51,229 nt of DNA, taken from the NCBI GenBank assembly GCA_038231295.1, contig JBBRLP010000020.1, positions 1 through 51,229 on the forward strand. The letters are read 5' to 3'. Position 1 is the first letter of the stretch. The number at the start of each line of letters is the position of its first letter. Position numbers and translations under genes: made by a program. The DNA is from JANXLO01 sp038231295 (lineage in GTDB: Bacteria > Armatimonadota > Chthonomonadetes > Chthonomonadales > Chthonomonadaceae). Of this stretch, positions 35,574 to 45,202 are shown one piece after another. The notes beneath the pieces were generated by a model that worked only from the letters and a program-made list of their open reading frames with translations, did no database searches and was not told the DNA's origin.

Positions 35574-37556
35574 GTGCAAAGTCGTTCTCGTCGTTTGGTA
35601 ATCTGGCTGGCGCCAGTCACTGTACTGGCCGGTGTGATTGGTACGGGCCTCTGGGGTGTTCCCGTTACCGGGGGGAAGCATACCGCGCTGGCGCAGACGG
35701 TTGCCCGCGCCTCCGACAGTGAACTCGACGTGTTTATGGCGAAAGCGGTGGCAGCCGTCAACTCGCGACAGACCACCGGGCTAAAACCGATGACGGTCCA
35801 GGACGCGCCAGGGCTGTTTGCGTGGGTTCCAGAGGCGCATGAGACCTGGCAGGGCGCGACGATGACGGCTCCGATGGCAGGCGAAACGCCCGGAGCCATC
35901 ACCAATCATCAGGCAATGGCGGAGACTTTGGCCGTGTTTCATGCCTGGCACTCCTGCCAGAGTGACGGTGACCACGTCTATCGGCTGACACATACGAATC
36001 AGGGCTGGCAATTCGGCGCGGAGATACCGGAGACGGAGACGCTCGGGCTGCGAGTTCGGGATCATAATTTGCACGTCACACTGAACATACCGAAGAAGAC
36101 CGCACAGATCATGGACACGGTGCAGATCGAGCGGACGGCGGAGACCGTTCCTGCCTTCGGCCTGCTGCGGCTCTCGCACGATTTTCAGGTGCAGTCGGTG
36201 GTCCTCGGTGGCGCGGAATCGAAAACGCAGGTTCGGTTCCGACAGGCGGGTGGCGTCCTCGCCTTCGCGCCACCACCAGAGGCGAAGTTCGTTCTGACTC
36301 TACGCTATGCCGGACGTCTGGACAACAAAGAGAGCGACTATATCCGCGACAATGAGGCTGTCCTCTGCTCCTACTGGTATCCCCATATCGCCCGCCTGCC
36401 CGCCACCACGACCGTCAGCGTCACACCGCCTGCGGGCTGGACGGGAGTCGCGCAGGGCGAGCCGACGAACGAGACCCGAACGGCGGACGGCGCGAAAACC
36501 GCTACCTTCCGCAATGAGGTTCCGAACTGTTTCTTTACCCTCGACGTGGGTCGCTACATCCTGACATCACGGCAGGTCAAAAACCGGACGCTGACCGTCT
36601 ATCAGCTTCATCCCGATGCGGAACTGGCGAAATCCTGTCTGGACACACTGACGGCGGCACTGGACTACTATGAGCGCAATTTCGCGCCTTTTCCGTTTCA
36701 TCGCTACGGCATCGTCGAGACGAACGGCGCGTTTTCGGGCGCACTCGAAGCCTACTCCTTTGCCACTTTTGGCCCGAATACACTTCCCGACCTGCTGCCG
36801 CACGAACTGGCCCACACCTGGTGGGGCGGCATCACGCCCTGCACCTACACTCGTTCCATGTGGGACGAGGCGTTCGCCGAATACTCCGATGACCTCTTCA
36901 CCCGTTCCCGCCATCCTACCGCGCCGAGAACGTCGCCTGTCTATCCCATGCCCACGAAACTGCTGCGGGAGCGGACGAAAATGGCCCAGGACTACGCCGC
37001 TGTCCCGATAATTCACGCTTTCGACACGGAGAACAATCGGCACATCGCAGTCGGATACGAGAAGGGACGACAGGTCTTGAAACGGCTCGAAGCCCAACTC
37101 GGTCAGGAGACGATGCTGCGCTGTATGCGCCGTTTCTTCAACGAGCATCCGAAGGGAGAGGCGGCGGAGTGGAGCGAATTCGAGGCGGCAGTGAACAAAG
37201 AGACAAGGGAAGACTATCACTGGTTCTTCGCGGAGTGGCTGGAGCGCAAAGGAGTCCCCGTCTTGAAACTCGCGCACGTCTCGTCCCGCAAAGAGGGCCA
37301 GGAGTACATTGTTGAAGCGGATGTCGTGCAGGAGGGCAGCCCGTACCGACTACAGATGCCTGTGCTGCTGGAGACCTCGGAGGGCAGACCCGTTCTCACC
37401 ACCGCGCAGATAGACGGCGCGACTACGCATCTGATGCTTCGCTCCCCGGCGGCCCCGACGCGCCTGCGCCTCGACCCACAGGGCGAAGTCCCGTTCGCCC
37501 CACCGCTCAACACTCCCGCTGGTGCTGACCCGACCCTGTTCACCTTCGCACCGTGA
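35574..37556 (+). CDS. Exported M1-like metallopeptidase (GTG start)
   Basis: The protein has 660 residues. GTG 35574 is chosen because GGAGG lies 7-8 nt upstream. An N-terminal hydrophobic segment (LVIWLAPVTVLAGVIGTGLWG) is a signal or anchor. M1 gluzincin features are GALEAYSF (a variant of GAMEN) and zinc motif H410-E-L-A-H414 with a third ligand Glu432 in WDEAFAEYSDD. The spacing is 17 residues between the second His and the Glu, one less than the canonical HEXXH-X18-E. Residues 1-200 are a beta-rich N-terminal domain. It probably trims peptides in the periplasm. It lies 51 nt after the IS. Confidence 0.88.
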   Translation: MQSRSRRLVIWLAPVTVLAGVIGTGLWGVPVTGGKHTALAQTVARASDSELDVFMAKAVAAVNSRQTTGLKPMTVQDAPGLFAWVPEAHETWQGATMTAPMAGETPGAITNHQAMAETLAVFHAWHSCQSDGDHVYRLTHTNQGWQFGAEIPETETLGLRVRDHNLHVTLNIPKKTAQIMDTVQIERTAETVPAFGLLRLSHDFQVQSVVLGGAESKTQVRFRQAGGVLAFAPPPEAKFVLTLRYAGRLDNKESDYIRDNEAVLCSYWYPHIARLPATTTVSVTPPAGWTGVAQGEPTNETRTADGAKTATFRNEVPNCFFTLDVGRYILTSRQVKNRTLTVYQLHPDAELAKSCLDTLTAALDYYERNFAPFPFHRYGIVETNGAFSGALEAYSFATFGPNTLPDLLPHELAHTWWGGITPCTYTRSMWDEAFAEYSDDLFTRSRHPTAPRTSPVYPMPTKLLRERTKMAQDYAAVPIIHAFDTENNRHIAVGYEKGRQVLKRLEAQLGQETMLRCMRRFFNEHPKGEAAEWSEFEAAVNKETREDYHWFFAEWLERKGVPVLKLAHVSSRKEGQEYIVEADVVQEGSPYRLQMPVLLETSEGRPVLTTAQIDGATTHLMLRSPAAPTRLRLDPQGEVPFAPPLNTPAGADPTLFTFAP

Positions 37557-37654
37557 AAGTAAAGAGTTTCGGCCCTGTTTGCGGGTGGAGCGGGTAAACT
37601 AGGAGGCAGTGAAACGGGGTGGTCGGAAACGCGCCGCTTGAATGGAGTGACGTA

Positions 37655-38902
37655 TTGCAGCAAGATGAAGCGCGAGCAGCCTCAAAGGCCGTTCTGCGGC
37701 TGCCGGAATTTCGGTATCTGCTCTGTGCGAATGGGTTTTCCACGCTGGCCGGTCGTGCGCTTGCAGTCGTTATCGGCTATCAGGTCTATAAGCTGACACG
37801 TGATCCGCTGGCGCTGGGCTGGCTGGGGCTTTTCGAGGCTCTGCCTGCGCTGTCGCTCGCGCTGTTCGGCGGCCATGTCGCCGACCGCACGGATCGCCGC
37901 CGTATTATTCTGCTCACGCAGTCTGTTTCGGTACTCTGTGCGCTCGGCTTCGCCTTTCTGTCGGCGCAGGGCCACTCCTCAAAGCTCATCGGCCTGTATG
38001 TGATTGTTTTTATGGCAGGCATCGCACGAGGATTCGCTGACCCGGCCTCGACTGCCTTTGAAGCCCAGGTGATTCCACGCGAGGTCTATGTCTACGCTTC
38101 AAGCTGGTCCTCAAGCGTCTGGCAGAGCTGCGCCATTCTCGGCCCGGCGCTCGGCGGTTTCGCCTACGACCTGATCGGGGTGCGGAACGCTTACCTTGTG
38201 ATCGCGGGGCTGTTCGGGCTGTCTCTCCTCTGCATCTCACGAATTGCGCCCAAGCCCGTACCCATTCCCGAAGCCAGTGAGTCTATCTGGCACAGCATTG
38301 CCGTCGGCGTGAAGTATGTGCTGCACAATCAGGTCATTGTCGGCTCGATGGCGCTCGATCTGTTCGCGGTTCTCTTCGGCGGTACGATGGCGCTGCTGCC
38401 GATTTTTGCCAGCGATATTCTCAAGGTCGGGGCCAGAGGTCTTGGCTTTCTCAATGCCGCGCCCTCTCTCGGGGCGCTGCTGGTCGCGCTCTGGTCTACC
38501 CATCGGCCTCCGGTTCGCCATGCCGGACGTAATCTGATTGTCAGCGTGGCTGGATTTGGCGTCTGCATCATCGCGTTTGCGCTGTCCAAAAACTTCTTTT
38601 TCTCCCTGTTCGCGCTCTTCCTTACGGGAGTTTTCGATGGCGTGAGTGTCGTGGTGCGCCGTTCCGTGCTGCGGCTGATGTCCCCGGAGAATATGCGCGG
38701 ACGTATCGCGTCGGTAAGCTGGATATTCATCGGAGCCTCCAACGAGATCGGGGCATTCGAGAGCGGCATCGCTGCCCGTCTGCTCGGCACGGTGCGCTCC
38801 GTCTGGATCGGCGGCATCGTTACGCTGATTGTCGTCGCAATTACCGCAGCCGTCGCCCCAAAACTGCGGAACCTCAACCTGGAAACTCCACCGGAGGAGT
38901 AA
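37655..38902 (+). CDS. MFS transporter, EntS-like (TTG start)
   Basis: The start is placed at TTG 37655, since GGAG lies 7 nt upstream; the frame is open to GTG 37619. The 415-residue product has about 12 hydrophobic segments. The MFS loop motif between helices 2 and 3 is visible as GGHVADRTDRRRIILL. A second half with VVVRRSVLRLMSPENMRGRIASVSW matches the MFS_3 (EntS) group, which includes siderophore and drug exporters. The substrate is unknown. It is followed after 21 nt by an exported propeller protein. Confidence 0.88.
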   Translation: MQQDEARAASKAVLRLPEFRYLLCANGFSTLAGRALAVVIGYQVYKLTRDPLALGWLGLFEALPALSLALFGGHVADRTDRRRIILLTQSVSVLCALGFAFLSAQGHSSKLIGLYVIVFMAGIARGFADPASTAFEAQVIPREVYVYASSWSSSVWQSCAILGPALGGFAYDLIGVRNAYLVIAGLFGLSLLCISRIAPKPVPIPEASESIWHSIAVGVKYVLHNQVIVGSMALDLFAVLFGGTMALLPIFASDILKVGARGLGFLNAAPSLGALLVALWSTHRPPVRHAGRNLIVSVAGFGVCIIAFALSKNFFFSLFALFLTGVFDGVSVVVRRSVLRLMSPENMRGRIASVSWIFIGASNEIGAFESGIAARLLGTVRSVWIGGIVTLIVVAITAAVAPKLRNLNLETPPEE

Positions 38903-38923
38903 GGTTGCATGGAGTAGTAGAGA

Positions 38924-41152
38924 TTGAGAACCTTCAAACAAATATTCATGCCGGGCCTGATCGCTTTTGCGTTGCTCGTGTTGTCTTCCGCTGGCCGCTC
39001 GCAGAACCCCTCGGATGTGCCGCTGCTGCACTACACCACGACCTGGCTGGGAAACTCGTTCGCGGGAACGAAAGCGCCGGGGCTTCGCAGCCGAAAGCAC
39101 GTGCAGTTGGATGTGCGGGCGATGTTCGTCACACCGGATGGCACCTGCTACGCGGCGACCGGATGGGACGAGGACGGCTCCGAGATCGGCATCTATCGGG
39201 ATGGCGAGGTGATCGGGAACGCGGGACATACGCACGGCTGGGGCTATGGCGGCGGCGGGGCGGTGACGGCGAGCAAGAGCTTTCTGTTTTTCGCGCAGAC
39301 GGTGGACAACGAGGGCGGCGGACTGAAAGGCGAGAACACCTGGCCCGCGAAAGGCCGCATCTGGTATGGAATCTCGCGGCGGCTGCGCGACGGCTCCCCC
39401 GCGCCATTCGAGGGCGGCAAAGGCGGCGACGGAAATACCTTAAAGGGCGTCTTCCTGCCCCTGAACGATGTGCCGAACGGCGTGAATGCGGAGATCACCG
39501 GGCTTGCGACCGACGCGAAAAACCATCTCTTTGTCAGTGATCCACACAACGGGCAGATTCGGGTCTATGACGCGGAGACGATGCGCCTCCTTCAGACCTG
39601 GAAAGCCGAGCGGACTGCCGCGCTTGCAGTCAATGCGAAGGGCGAACTCTGGGCTGTGCAGAACGGCAGCGAGGCTGTGGTGGCCCGTATCCTGCATTTT
39701 GCGACGGACGGCAAACGAATGCCCGACAGCATCGAACTGCCAAAAGAGGTCAAACCGGGCGGTCTCTGTGTGGACGCGCAGGGGCGACTGCTGGTCACGG
39801 ACCGCGGCGTCGCGCAGCAGGTGCGCGTCTACGATACGCACAATGTGCCGCCTGCATTGACCGGAACGATAGGGGTACGCGGCGGAATCTTTGCGGGACA
39901 TGGCAGCGAGATCGGGCGGGACGGCCCGCTGCGTTTCAACGATCCGGTCGGGGTTGGATTGGATGGCGTGGGCAATCTCTACGTCTGTTCGAGCGGCTCG
40001 GTCGCGGGCGGCGGCACGGTGATGGAGAGCTACGACGAGGACAACAAGCGGCTCTGGCGGCTCTACGGGCTGGCTTTCATTGATACCGCCGCCGCCGACC
40101 CTGCGACCGACGGCCTTCACGTCTACACGAAAGACAAACACTACGTACTGGACTACAGCAAGTCGGGCGGCAAAGAGGCTGCCTATCGTGGCTACACGGT
40201 CAATCGGTTCAGGTATCCCGACGACCCGCGCCTGCGTTCCGGCGACTGCGGCGTTTTCTTCCGGCGGATACTGGGTAAGCCGTTCCTCTTCGTGACCGAT
40301 ATGTACTCCGGTGGGCTGCGCCTGTTCCGCTTCAAACCGGATACGGACGGGGAGTGCGCCATTCCGTCCGGCTATTTCGCGAAGGAACACGTCAAGCCCG
40401 ACCCTGCCGTGTCAAAAACTCCCTGGCCGACCACGCAGCCGGAAAAGGGTGAGTGGATATGGCGCGATGGCAACGGCAACGGTGTCCTTGACCGTGAGGA
40501 GTACGACAGTCAACCTGCCAACGCGCCCGGGCTGTGGGGCTGGTGCGTGGACAGTCAGGGAACCGTCTGGCAGGCGACGGAGCATGATGGTCTCCGCAAG
40601 TTCGCCGTGCAGGGGCTGGACAAGTTCGGCAATCCGATCTACTCCTTTGCCACGATGCAGACATTGCCGACTCCGACACTGTTTACCGAACTCTGCCGCA
40701 TCGAGTATCTCCCGGAGACCGACACGATGTTCCTCGCGGGCTACACCACTGACCACCCACACCGGGGCGGGGAGTGGGGTATTGTGGGAACAGAGGTCGT
40801 GCGTTACGAGAAGTGGAGTCAGGGAAATCGCGTCCCGGACACGCGCATCGTCCTGCCTTACGACGGCCTGAAGGACGCCCGCCTGTTTATCAAATCCTTC
40901 GCGGTCGCGGGGGACTATGTGTTTGCCGGAGAGGGCCGTGAACCCTGCTCCATCACCGTTTACAACGCGAAAACCGGCAAACCCGTCGGCAAACTACAGC
41001 CCGATGCGACGGTGGGCGCGAACAGCGGCTGGCTGGATTTCCCCTATGCCGTCCGTGCCTTTCGGCGCAGCAACGGCGAATATCTTATCTTCGTGGAAGA
41101 AGACCTGGACGCGAAAGTGATCCTCTATCGCTGGAAGCCAAACGGCGTCTAA
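38924..41152 (+). CDS. Exported NHL-like beta-propeller protein (TTG start)
   Basis: The protein has 742 residues. TTG 38924 is chosen because GGAG lies 9 nt upstream and because it supplies the basic n-region (MRTFKQIF) of the signal peptide, which ends near AGRSQ. ATG 38948 has no ribosome site. Blade-like repeats are seen, for example ITGLATDAKNHLFVSDPHNGQIRVYD and GLCVDAQGRLLVTDRGVAQQVRVYD. A calcium-loop-like DGNGNGVLDREEY lies at about residue 513. NHL propellers usually bind proteins or sugars; no enzyme residues were identified. It is probably co-transcribed with the MFS gene and the next two small genes. Confidence 0.8.
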   Translation: MRTFKQIFMPGLIAFALLVLSSAGRSQNPSDVPLLHYTTTWLGNSFAGTKAPGLRSRKHVQLDVRAMFVTPDGTCYAATGWDEDGSEIGIYRDGEVIGNAGHTHGWGYGGGGAVTASKSFLFFAQTVDNEGGGLKGENTWPAKGRIWYGISRRLRDGSPAPFEGGKGGDGNTLKGVFLPLNDVPNGVNAEITGLATDAKNHLFVSDPHNGQIRVYDAETMRLLQTWKAERTAALAVNAKGELWAVQNGSEAVVARILHFATDGKRMPDSIELPKEVKPGGLCVDAQGRLLVTDRGVAQQVRVYDTHNVPPALTGTIGVRGGIFAGHGSEIGRDGPLRFNDPVGVGLDGVGNLYVCSSGSVAGGGTVMESYDEDNKRLWRLYGLAFIDTAAADPATDGLHVYTKDKHYVLDYSKSGGKEAAYRGYTVNRFRYPDDPRLRSGDCGVFFRRILGKPFLFVTDMYSGGLRLFRFKPDTDGECAIPSGYFAKEHVKPDPAVSKTPWPTTQPEKGEWIWRDGNGNGVLDREEYDSQPANAPGLWGWCVDSQGTVWQATEHDGLRKFAVQGLDKFGNPIYSFATMQTLPTPTLFTELCRIEYLPETDTMFLAGYTTDHPHRGGEWGIVGTEVVRYEKWSQGNRVPDTRIVLPYDGLKDARLFIKSFAVAGDYVFAGEGREPCSITVYNAKTGKPVGKLQPDATVGANSGWLDFPYAVRAFRRSNGEYLIFVEEDLDAKVILYRWKPNGV

Positions 41153-41172
41153 CGACCATTGCGAGGTATGTC

Positions 41173-41643
41173 ATGCAGATACGACTGTCCAAAGGCAGCG
41201 ACAAACCGACGACCCTGCGGTGTCTACGCGACGACGGTACTGAGACCTGGACTGCCCTCAAGAGTATCACACCACACCATGACCTGATGCACTATGCGGT
41301 CGAAACCACACTGAACTATCGTGGGGCGTTCTATGGTCTGATCGCGCAGGGCTGGAATATCGAAGACTTCACGACGCGACTGCCAGACGGCAGCTTCCGC
41401 GCCATGCCACCGGAGGCGATGGCGGCGGAGACTCTGGTCATACTGCTCCAGGGCGAACAGGTGAGCGGTGGCGAGCAGACAGACCTGCTTGCCCTGGTTG
41501 CCGCCGCCTGTGCCGCCCACCATGTGCTGCCCCCTCAGTTTACGCCGGAGCAGGTGACACGGATTCGGGAGCGTTTCCGCGGCTATTGGAAGCAGTGGCA
41601 GCAGTTGCCACCGGGGGAGACGCTAGAACTCGCGTTTCCGTAA
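41173..41643 (+). CDS. Conserved hypothetical protein
   Basis: The protein has 156 residues from ATG 41173 with GAGG 7 nt upstream. The sequence resembles a family of short bacterial proteins of unknown role, with SITPHHDLMHYAVETTLNYRGAFYGLIAQGW as the most distinctive part. Two His pairs (HH...H) within it could bind a metal (inference). It has no signal peptide and is probably cytoplasmic. It follows the propeller gene by 20 nt and precedes another hypothetical. Confidence 0.7.
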   Translation: MQIRLSKGSDKPTTLRCLRDDGTETWTALKSITPHHDLMHYAVETTLNYRGAFYGLIAQGWNIEDFTTRLPDGSFRAMPPEAMAAETLVILLQGEQVSGGEQTDLLALVAAACAAHHVLPPQFTPEQVTRIRERFRGYWKQWQQLPPGETLELAFP

Positions 41644-41703
41644 AGGAGAAGAGAGACGGAAATCTGTCTGTGGCGCTCTGTGTCTGGTCAAGAAGGAAAA
41701 ACG

Positions 41704-42117
41704 ATGCATTTGAAACTGCTGTCCACACTCAAACTGAAAATGCAGACCGAAACCGATCTGTTCAAAATCTGGGAGTTTTTTCTGGATCACTTCGGCGAAG
41801 AGCCGGGCTTTTTCGAAGTGTGTGTCCCGACGGACCATCCGCTGATCGTCTCTGTCATGGCGGACGTCTGCAGGGCGGTAACGAAATTGGAGATAGACCT
41901 CACACAACTGAAACTGTTTCTGCTGCCAGAATATAAGTTTGTGCATGGGGGAGTTCCGGTGGGAAAATTTCTGATCAGCGTGATTTACTTTGAAGAGACG
42001 ATGCAGGGAGTTGTCTCCGTCGTCGCGCCCTTCTCCACAACCAAAACCCACATGGCGCGGTTTACCCTTGCCGCCGTCCCGCACTTCCAGCCCGCGCCCG
42101 CCTCCTTCGACAACTGA
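41704..42117 (+). CDS. Hypothetical protein
   Basis: The protein has 137 residues from ATG 41704 (MHLKLLSTLKLKMQ), with AAGGA 6 nt upstream; a start 24 nt earlier lacks a site. It is soluble, with a mixed alpha/beta pattern (TDLFKIWEFFLDHFGEEPGFF, then hydrophobic strands such as KFLISVIYFEETMQGVVSVVAPF). No family was recognised. It is the last gene before the mnmG promoter. Confidence 0.6.
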   Translation: MHLKLLSTLKLKMQTETDLFKIWEFFLDHFGEEPGFFEVCVPTDHPLIVSVMADVCRAVTKLEIDLTQLKLFLLPEYKFVHGGVPVGKFLISVIYFEETMQGVVSVVAPFSTTKTHMARFTLAAVPHFQPAPASFDN

Positions 42118-42187
42118 ACCCTGCGTCCGGTGCTGCCTTGCGTTAACTCTGTCGGGGCTTCTGCTGCTGCCTGCGAAACAGCGCCTG

Positions 42188-42196
42188 TGCTATAAT
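42188..42196 (+). promoter_or_regulatory. Extended -10 promoter upstream of mnmG
   Basis: TGC-TATAAT (42188-42196) is a full extended -10; no good -35 is seen. The predicted start near 42203 gives a leader of about 155 nt that contains repeat copy D. Confidence 0.6.
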
Positions 42197-42235
42197 AAGG
42201 CGCAGACCCCCATGCCCTGCGGGGCGGCCTATCGC

Positions 42236-42320
42236 ATGAAAATTCCTGCTCCCCCAGAATTGGGGGGTAGGGGGCATCTCTGTTCTCACTCCCCAGAATT
42301 GGGGGCCGGGGGCGGAATTG
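42236..42320. repeat. Dispersed palindromic repeat, copy D, with a second core
   Basis: This copy reads ATGAAAATTCCTGCT and then the hairpin CCCCCA-GAAT-TGGGGG. A second core CTCCCCAGAATTGGGGG (about 42289-42305) follows after a short spacer and ends in CCGGGGGCGG. It falls in the mnmG leader and ends 37 nt before the start codon, close enough for folding to affect translation (inference). Confidence 0.75.
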
Positions 42321-42357
42321 GGGAGTGGCAGCGGTCGTTGTGTTGAGGAGGCTGGGG

Positions 42358-44334
42358 ATGGACTACGAGGTTATCGTTATCGGGGGGGGCCATGCGGGGT
42401 GTGAGGCGGCGCTGGCGGCGGCGCGAATGGGCTGCCGGACGGCGCTGGTCACGCTAAATCTGGAGCGCATCGGGCATCTGCCGTGCAACTGTTCGATTGG
42501 CGGCCCGGCGAAAGGTCATCTGGCTCGGGAGGTGGATGCGCTCGGCGGTGAAATGGGACGCACGACCGACAAAACCTTGACGCACATCCGCTTCGTCGGG
42601 ACGGGCAAGGGGCCGGCCGTGCAGACTCTCCGCGCTCATGCCGACAAAGACCTCTACCCGCGAGAGATGCGAGCCGTCGTGGAAGCGACTCCGAACCTGA
42701 CCGTCCTGGAAGCCGGTGTCGAAGACCTTCTGACCGAAGGCGAACCGGGGGCAGGGGCGCACGTCGTGGGAGTGCGACTGGCAGACGGAAGCGAGGTTGC
42801 GGCGCAGACCGTCCTCGTCACGACCGGGACGTTTCTCAATGGCCTGATGCACTGTGGGGAAGATCAGACGCACGGGGGGCGGCACGGGGAGGCGCGTAGC
42901 GTCGGGCTGTCGGCGGCGCTGGCCCGGCTCGGTTTTCGGCTCGGACGCTTCAAGACCGGCACCACGCCCCGCATAGATGCACACACGGTGGATTTCGACT
43001 CCACGCTGGGGTTCCCGTCGGAGGACTGCCCGCCTTTCTCGTTCCTCAACGAGCGTCTGGAGACTCCGCACGCCCTGCTTCCCTGCTGGCAGACCCACAC
43101 GAACACAACCACACACGACATCATCCGGGAGAACCTGCACCGTTCCGCTATGTACGGCGGACGGATTCACGGCATTGGGCCGCGCTACTGTCCGAGCATT
43201 GAGGACAAGGTAGTCCGGTTCGCCGATAAGGACTCGCATCCGGTCTTTCTCGAGCAGGAGACCTGGCAGGGGCCGTCGCTCTATGTGCAGGGAATGTCCA
43301 CCAGCCTGCCTGCCGATGTGCAGATGCTGTTTCTGCGTACACTGCCCGGACTGGAACACGTGGAGATGTTGCGTCCTGGTTATGCGGTCGAATACGACAT
43401 GGTTTTTCCCGATCAGCTTCAGCCAACGCTGGAGACCAAAACGGTGAGCGGACTGTTTCTGGCCGGACAGATCAACGGTACGAGTGGCTACGAAGAGGCG
43501 GCGGCGCAGGGAATCGTCGCGGGGATCAACGCGGGCTTGCAGGCGCAGGGCCGTCCTTCGCTCGTTCTAGAACGCCAGGTCAGCTACATCGGTGTGCTGA
43601 TTGACGACCTCGTGACGAAGGGCGTCAACGATCCCTACCGGATGCTCACTTCCCGCGCCGAGTACCGCCTGCTCCTGCGTCACGACAACGCCGATCTGCG
43701 CCTGACGCCCCTCGGACGCGAGGCGGGCGTGGTGACCGACGAACGCTGGCAGCTTTTCGAGGCCAAGCGGGACGCCATCGTGCGGGAGACGCATCGGTTC
43801 GCGACAATCTTCGTGCGGCCCCGCGACAGCGCGAAACTGGAAGCGCTCGGCACGACGGGCGTGGTGGAGAATCGCCTGTCGCTGCTCTCTCTCCTGCGCC
43901 GCCCCGAACTCGACTATCCGACCCTGGACGCGCTCGCCCTTGACCTTGACCCGGACAACGCCCCTGCGGAACCCGTCTCCCGCGCTGTCGGCGAGCAGGT
44001 AGAGATTCAGGCGCGTTACGAGGGCTATATCGTGCGTCAGGGCGAACAGGTCGCGCAATCCTCACGCATGGAGGCCGTGCTGATTCCCGAAGATGTTGAC
44101 TACTCTATCGTCCGGGCGCTTTCTCACGAAGGCCGCGAAAAATTGAGCAAGATGCGTCCACGCTCTCTGGGACAGGCGGCGCGAATCCCTGGCCTGCGTC
44201 CCGGCGACATTCAGGTACTCAGCATACACATCGAACAGCGCCGCCGCGCCGCCAACGAACCCCTGGCGTCGGCAGGCTGTAACCTGCCGCCCCCCCGAAC
44301 ATCTGCCTATACCAACAAGGTCTTTTTCGCGTGA
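42358..44334 (+). CDS. mnmG: tRNA uridine-5-carboxymethylaminomethyl modification enzyme
   Basis: The protein has 658 residues from ATG 42358 (MDYEVIVIGGGHAGCEAA), with GAGGAGG upstream; the frame start at 42325 lies at the end of the repeat. MnmG with MnmE modifies U34 of several tRNAs using FAD and a folate. Motifs are the FAD loop IGGGHAGCEAA (8-18), NCSIGGPAKGHL, GIGPRYCPSIEDKVVRF, and LFLAGQINGTSGYEEAAAQG. The end IPGLRPGDIQVL is typical of the family. It is followed after 17 nt by an exported protein. Confidence 0.97.
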   Translation: MDYEVIVIGGGHAGCEAALAAARMGCRTALVTLNLERIGHLPCNCSIGGPAKGHLAREVDALGGEMGRTTDKTLTHIRFVGTGKGPAVQTLRAHADKDLYPREMRAVVEATPNLTVLEAGVEDLLTEGEPGAGAHVVGVRLADGSEVAAQTVLVTTGTFLNGLMHCGEDQTHGGRHGEARSVGLSAALARLGFRLGRFKTGTTPRIDAHTVDFDSTLGFPSEDCPPFSFLNERLETPHALLPCWQTHTNTTTHDIIRENLHRSAMYGGRIHGIGPRYCPSIEDKVVRFADKDSHPVFLEQETWQGPSLYVQGMSTSLPADVQMLFLRTLPGLEHVEMLRPGYAVEYDMVFPDQLQPTLETKTVSGLFLAGQINGTSGYEEAAAQGIVAGINAGLQAQGRPSLVLERQVSYIGVLIDDLVTKGVNDPYRMLTSRAEYRLLLRHDNADLRLTPLGREAGVVTDERWQLFEAKRDAIVRETHRFATIFVRPRDSAKLEALGTTGVVENRLSLLSLLRRPELDYPTLDALALDLDPDNAPAEPVSRAVGEQVEIQARYEGYIVRQGEQVAQSSRMEAVLIPEDVDYSIVRALSHEGREKLSKMRPRSLGQAARIPGLRPGDIQVLSIHIEQRRRAANEPLASAGCNLPPPRTSAYTNKVFFA

Positions 44335-44351
44335 GTAAGACGGAGAGTTGA

Positions 44352-45158
44352 ATGCACAGAAGAAACCGAGTGACTTTGCTGGCGTTCCTGCTGCTGGGAA
44401 GCCTCTATACATCAATGCCCGGCAGAGCGCAACGAGTGGCAATCTCTTCCCGAAAGCAGGAGAAGCGAAGCATGGAGGCACAATTACTGCCGGGAGGCGT
44501 TGCAGATGCGGACGGGAAAAAGGGCTACCTTCAGGACGCCAACGGCAGCATCAAGGCCGTCAGCCTGTCGAGCGGAGCCACGCTCTGGAAAACTTCCATG
44601 ACGGGAAAGCCTGTCATCGTCGTCGGGAATCGCCTGATTGTCCTTCTCACCGATAGCGAGAAACCCAATGTGCTGCGTCTCCTCGTTCTTGACACCTCGG
44701 AATCGGGGCATCTATCGCGACAGAGCAGTCCGGTCGTTCTGCCGGAGTGGATTATGGCGGATGGGATGCGCGGGCAGCGACTCCTGACTCGCGTCTCGCT
44801 GGAGAAGGAGTTGCTGATCCTCGACTGGCAGGCTAATTCCTTCTATGCGGGCGGCGCACGTCCGACCCCAGAGATGCTGCGCCGAATGCAGCGCTTCGAG
44901 GCAGGCCGCTTCCGCATCAGCCTGCACGACGGCAGCGTCAAGAAACTGGCCGAACCCATCCCTCTCGTCGTTTTCGTACCTGTTCCGCAGACCGTCATTC
45001 TCGGCCCGCGCCAGTACACCCGAATCGAAAAGCCGTTGAACGACGTGGGTGATGGCAAGCTCATTCCCACCATGCTCGTCGCCACCGACCACGCGACCAG
45101 CCTGAAACTCTGGGAGATTCCCATTGCAGGCCGTCGCTTCGAGGCCCCGCTGCCGTAG
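44352..45158 (+). CDS. Exported protein with PQQ-like repeat fragment
   Basis: The protein has 268 residues from ATG 44352, with GGAGAG just upstream. The signal peptide is MHRRNRVTLLAFLLLGSLY with cleavage near GRAQ. A strand pattern GSIKAVSLSSGATLWKTSM resembles a single PQQ-type propeller blade, and the rest is beta-rich (LVVFVPVPQTVILGPRQYTRI). Function unknown. It is between mnmG and a serine hydrolase, with short gaps. Confidence 0.65.
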   Translation: MHRRNRVTLLAFLLLGSLYTSMPGRAQRVAISSRKQEKRSMEAQLLPGGVADADGKKGYLQDANGSIKAVSLSSGATLWKTSMTGKPVIVVGNRLIVLLTDSEKPNVLRLLVLDTSESGHLSRQSSPVVLPEWIMADGMRGQRLLTRVSLEKELLILDWQANSFYAGGARPTPEMLRRMQRFEAGRFRISLHDGSVKKLAEPIPLVVFVPVPQTVILGPRQYTRIEKPLNDVGDGKLIPTMLVATDHATSLKLWEIPIAGRRFEAPLP

Positions 45159-45202
45159 GTCCGTTGTGAGAACAGGCGCTGGAAACTTCCGAGAGGGAAC
45201 GG

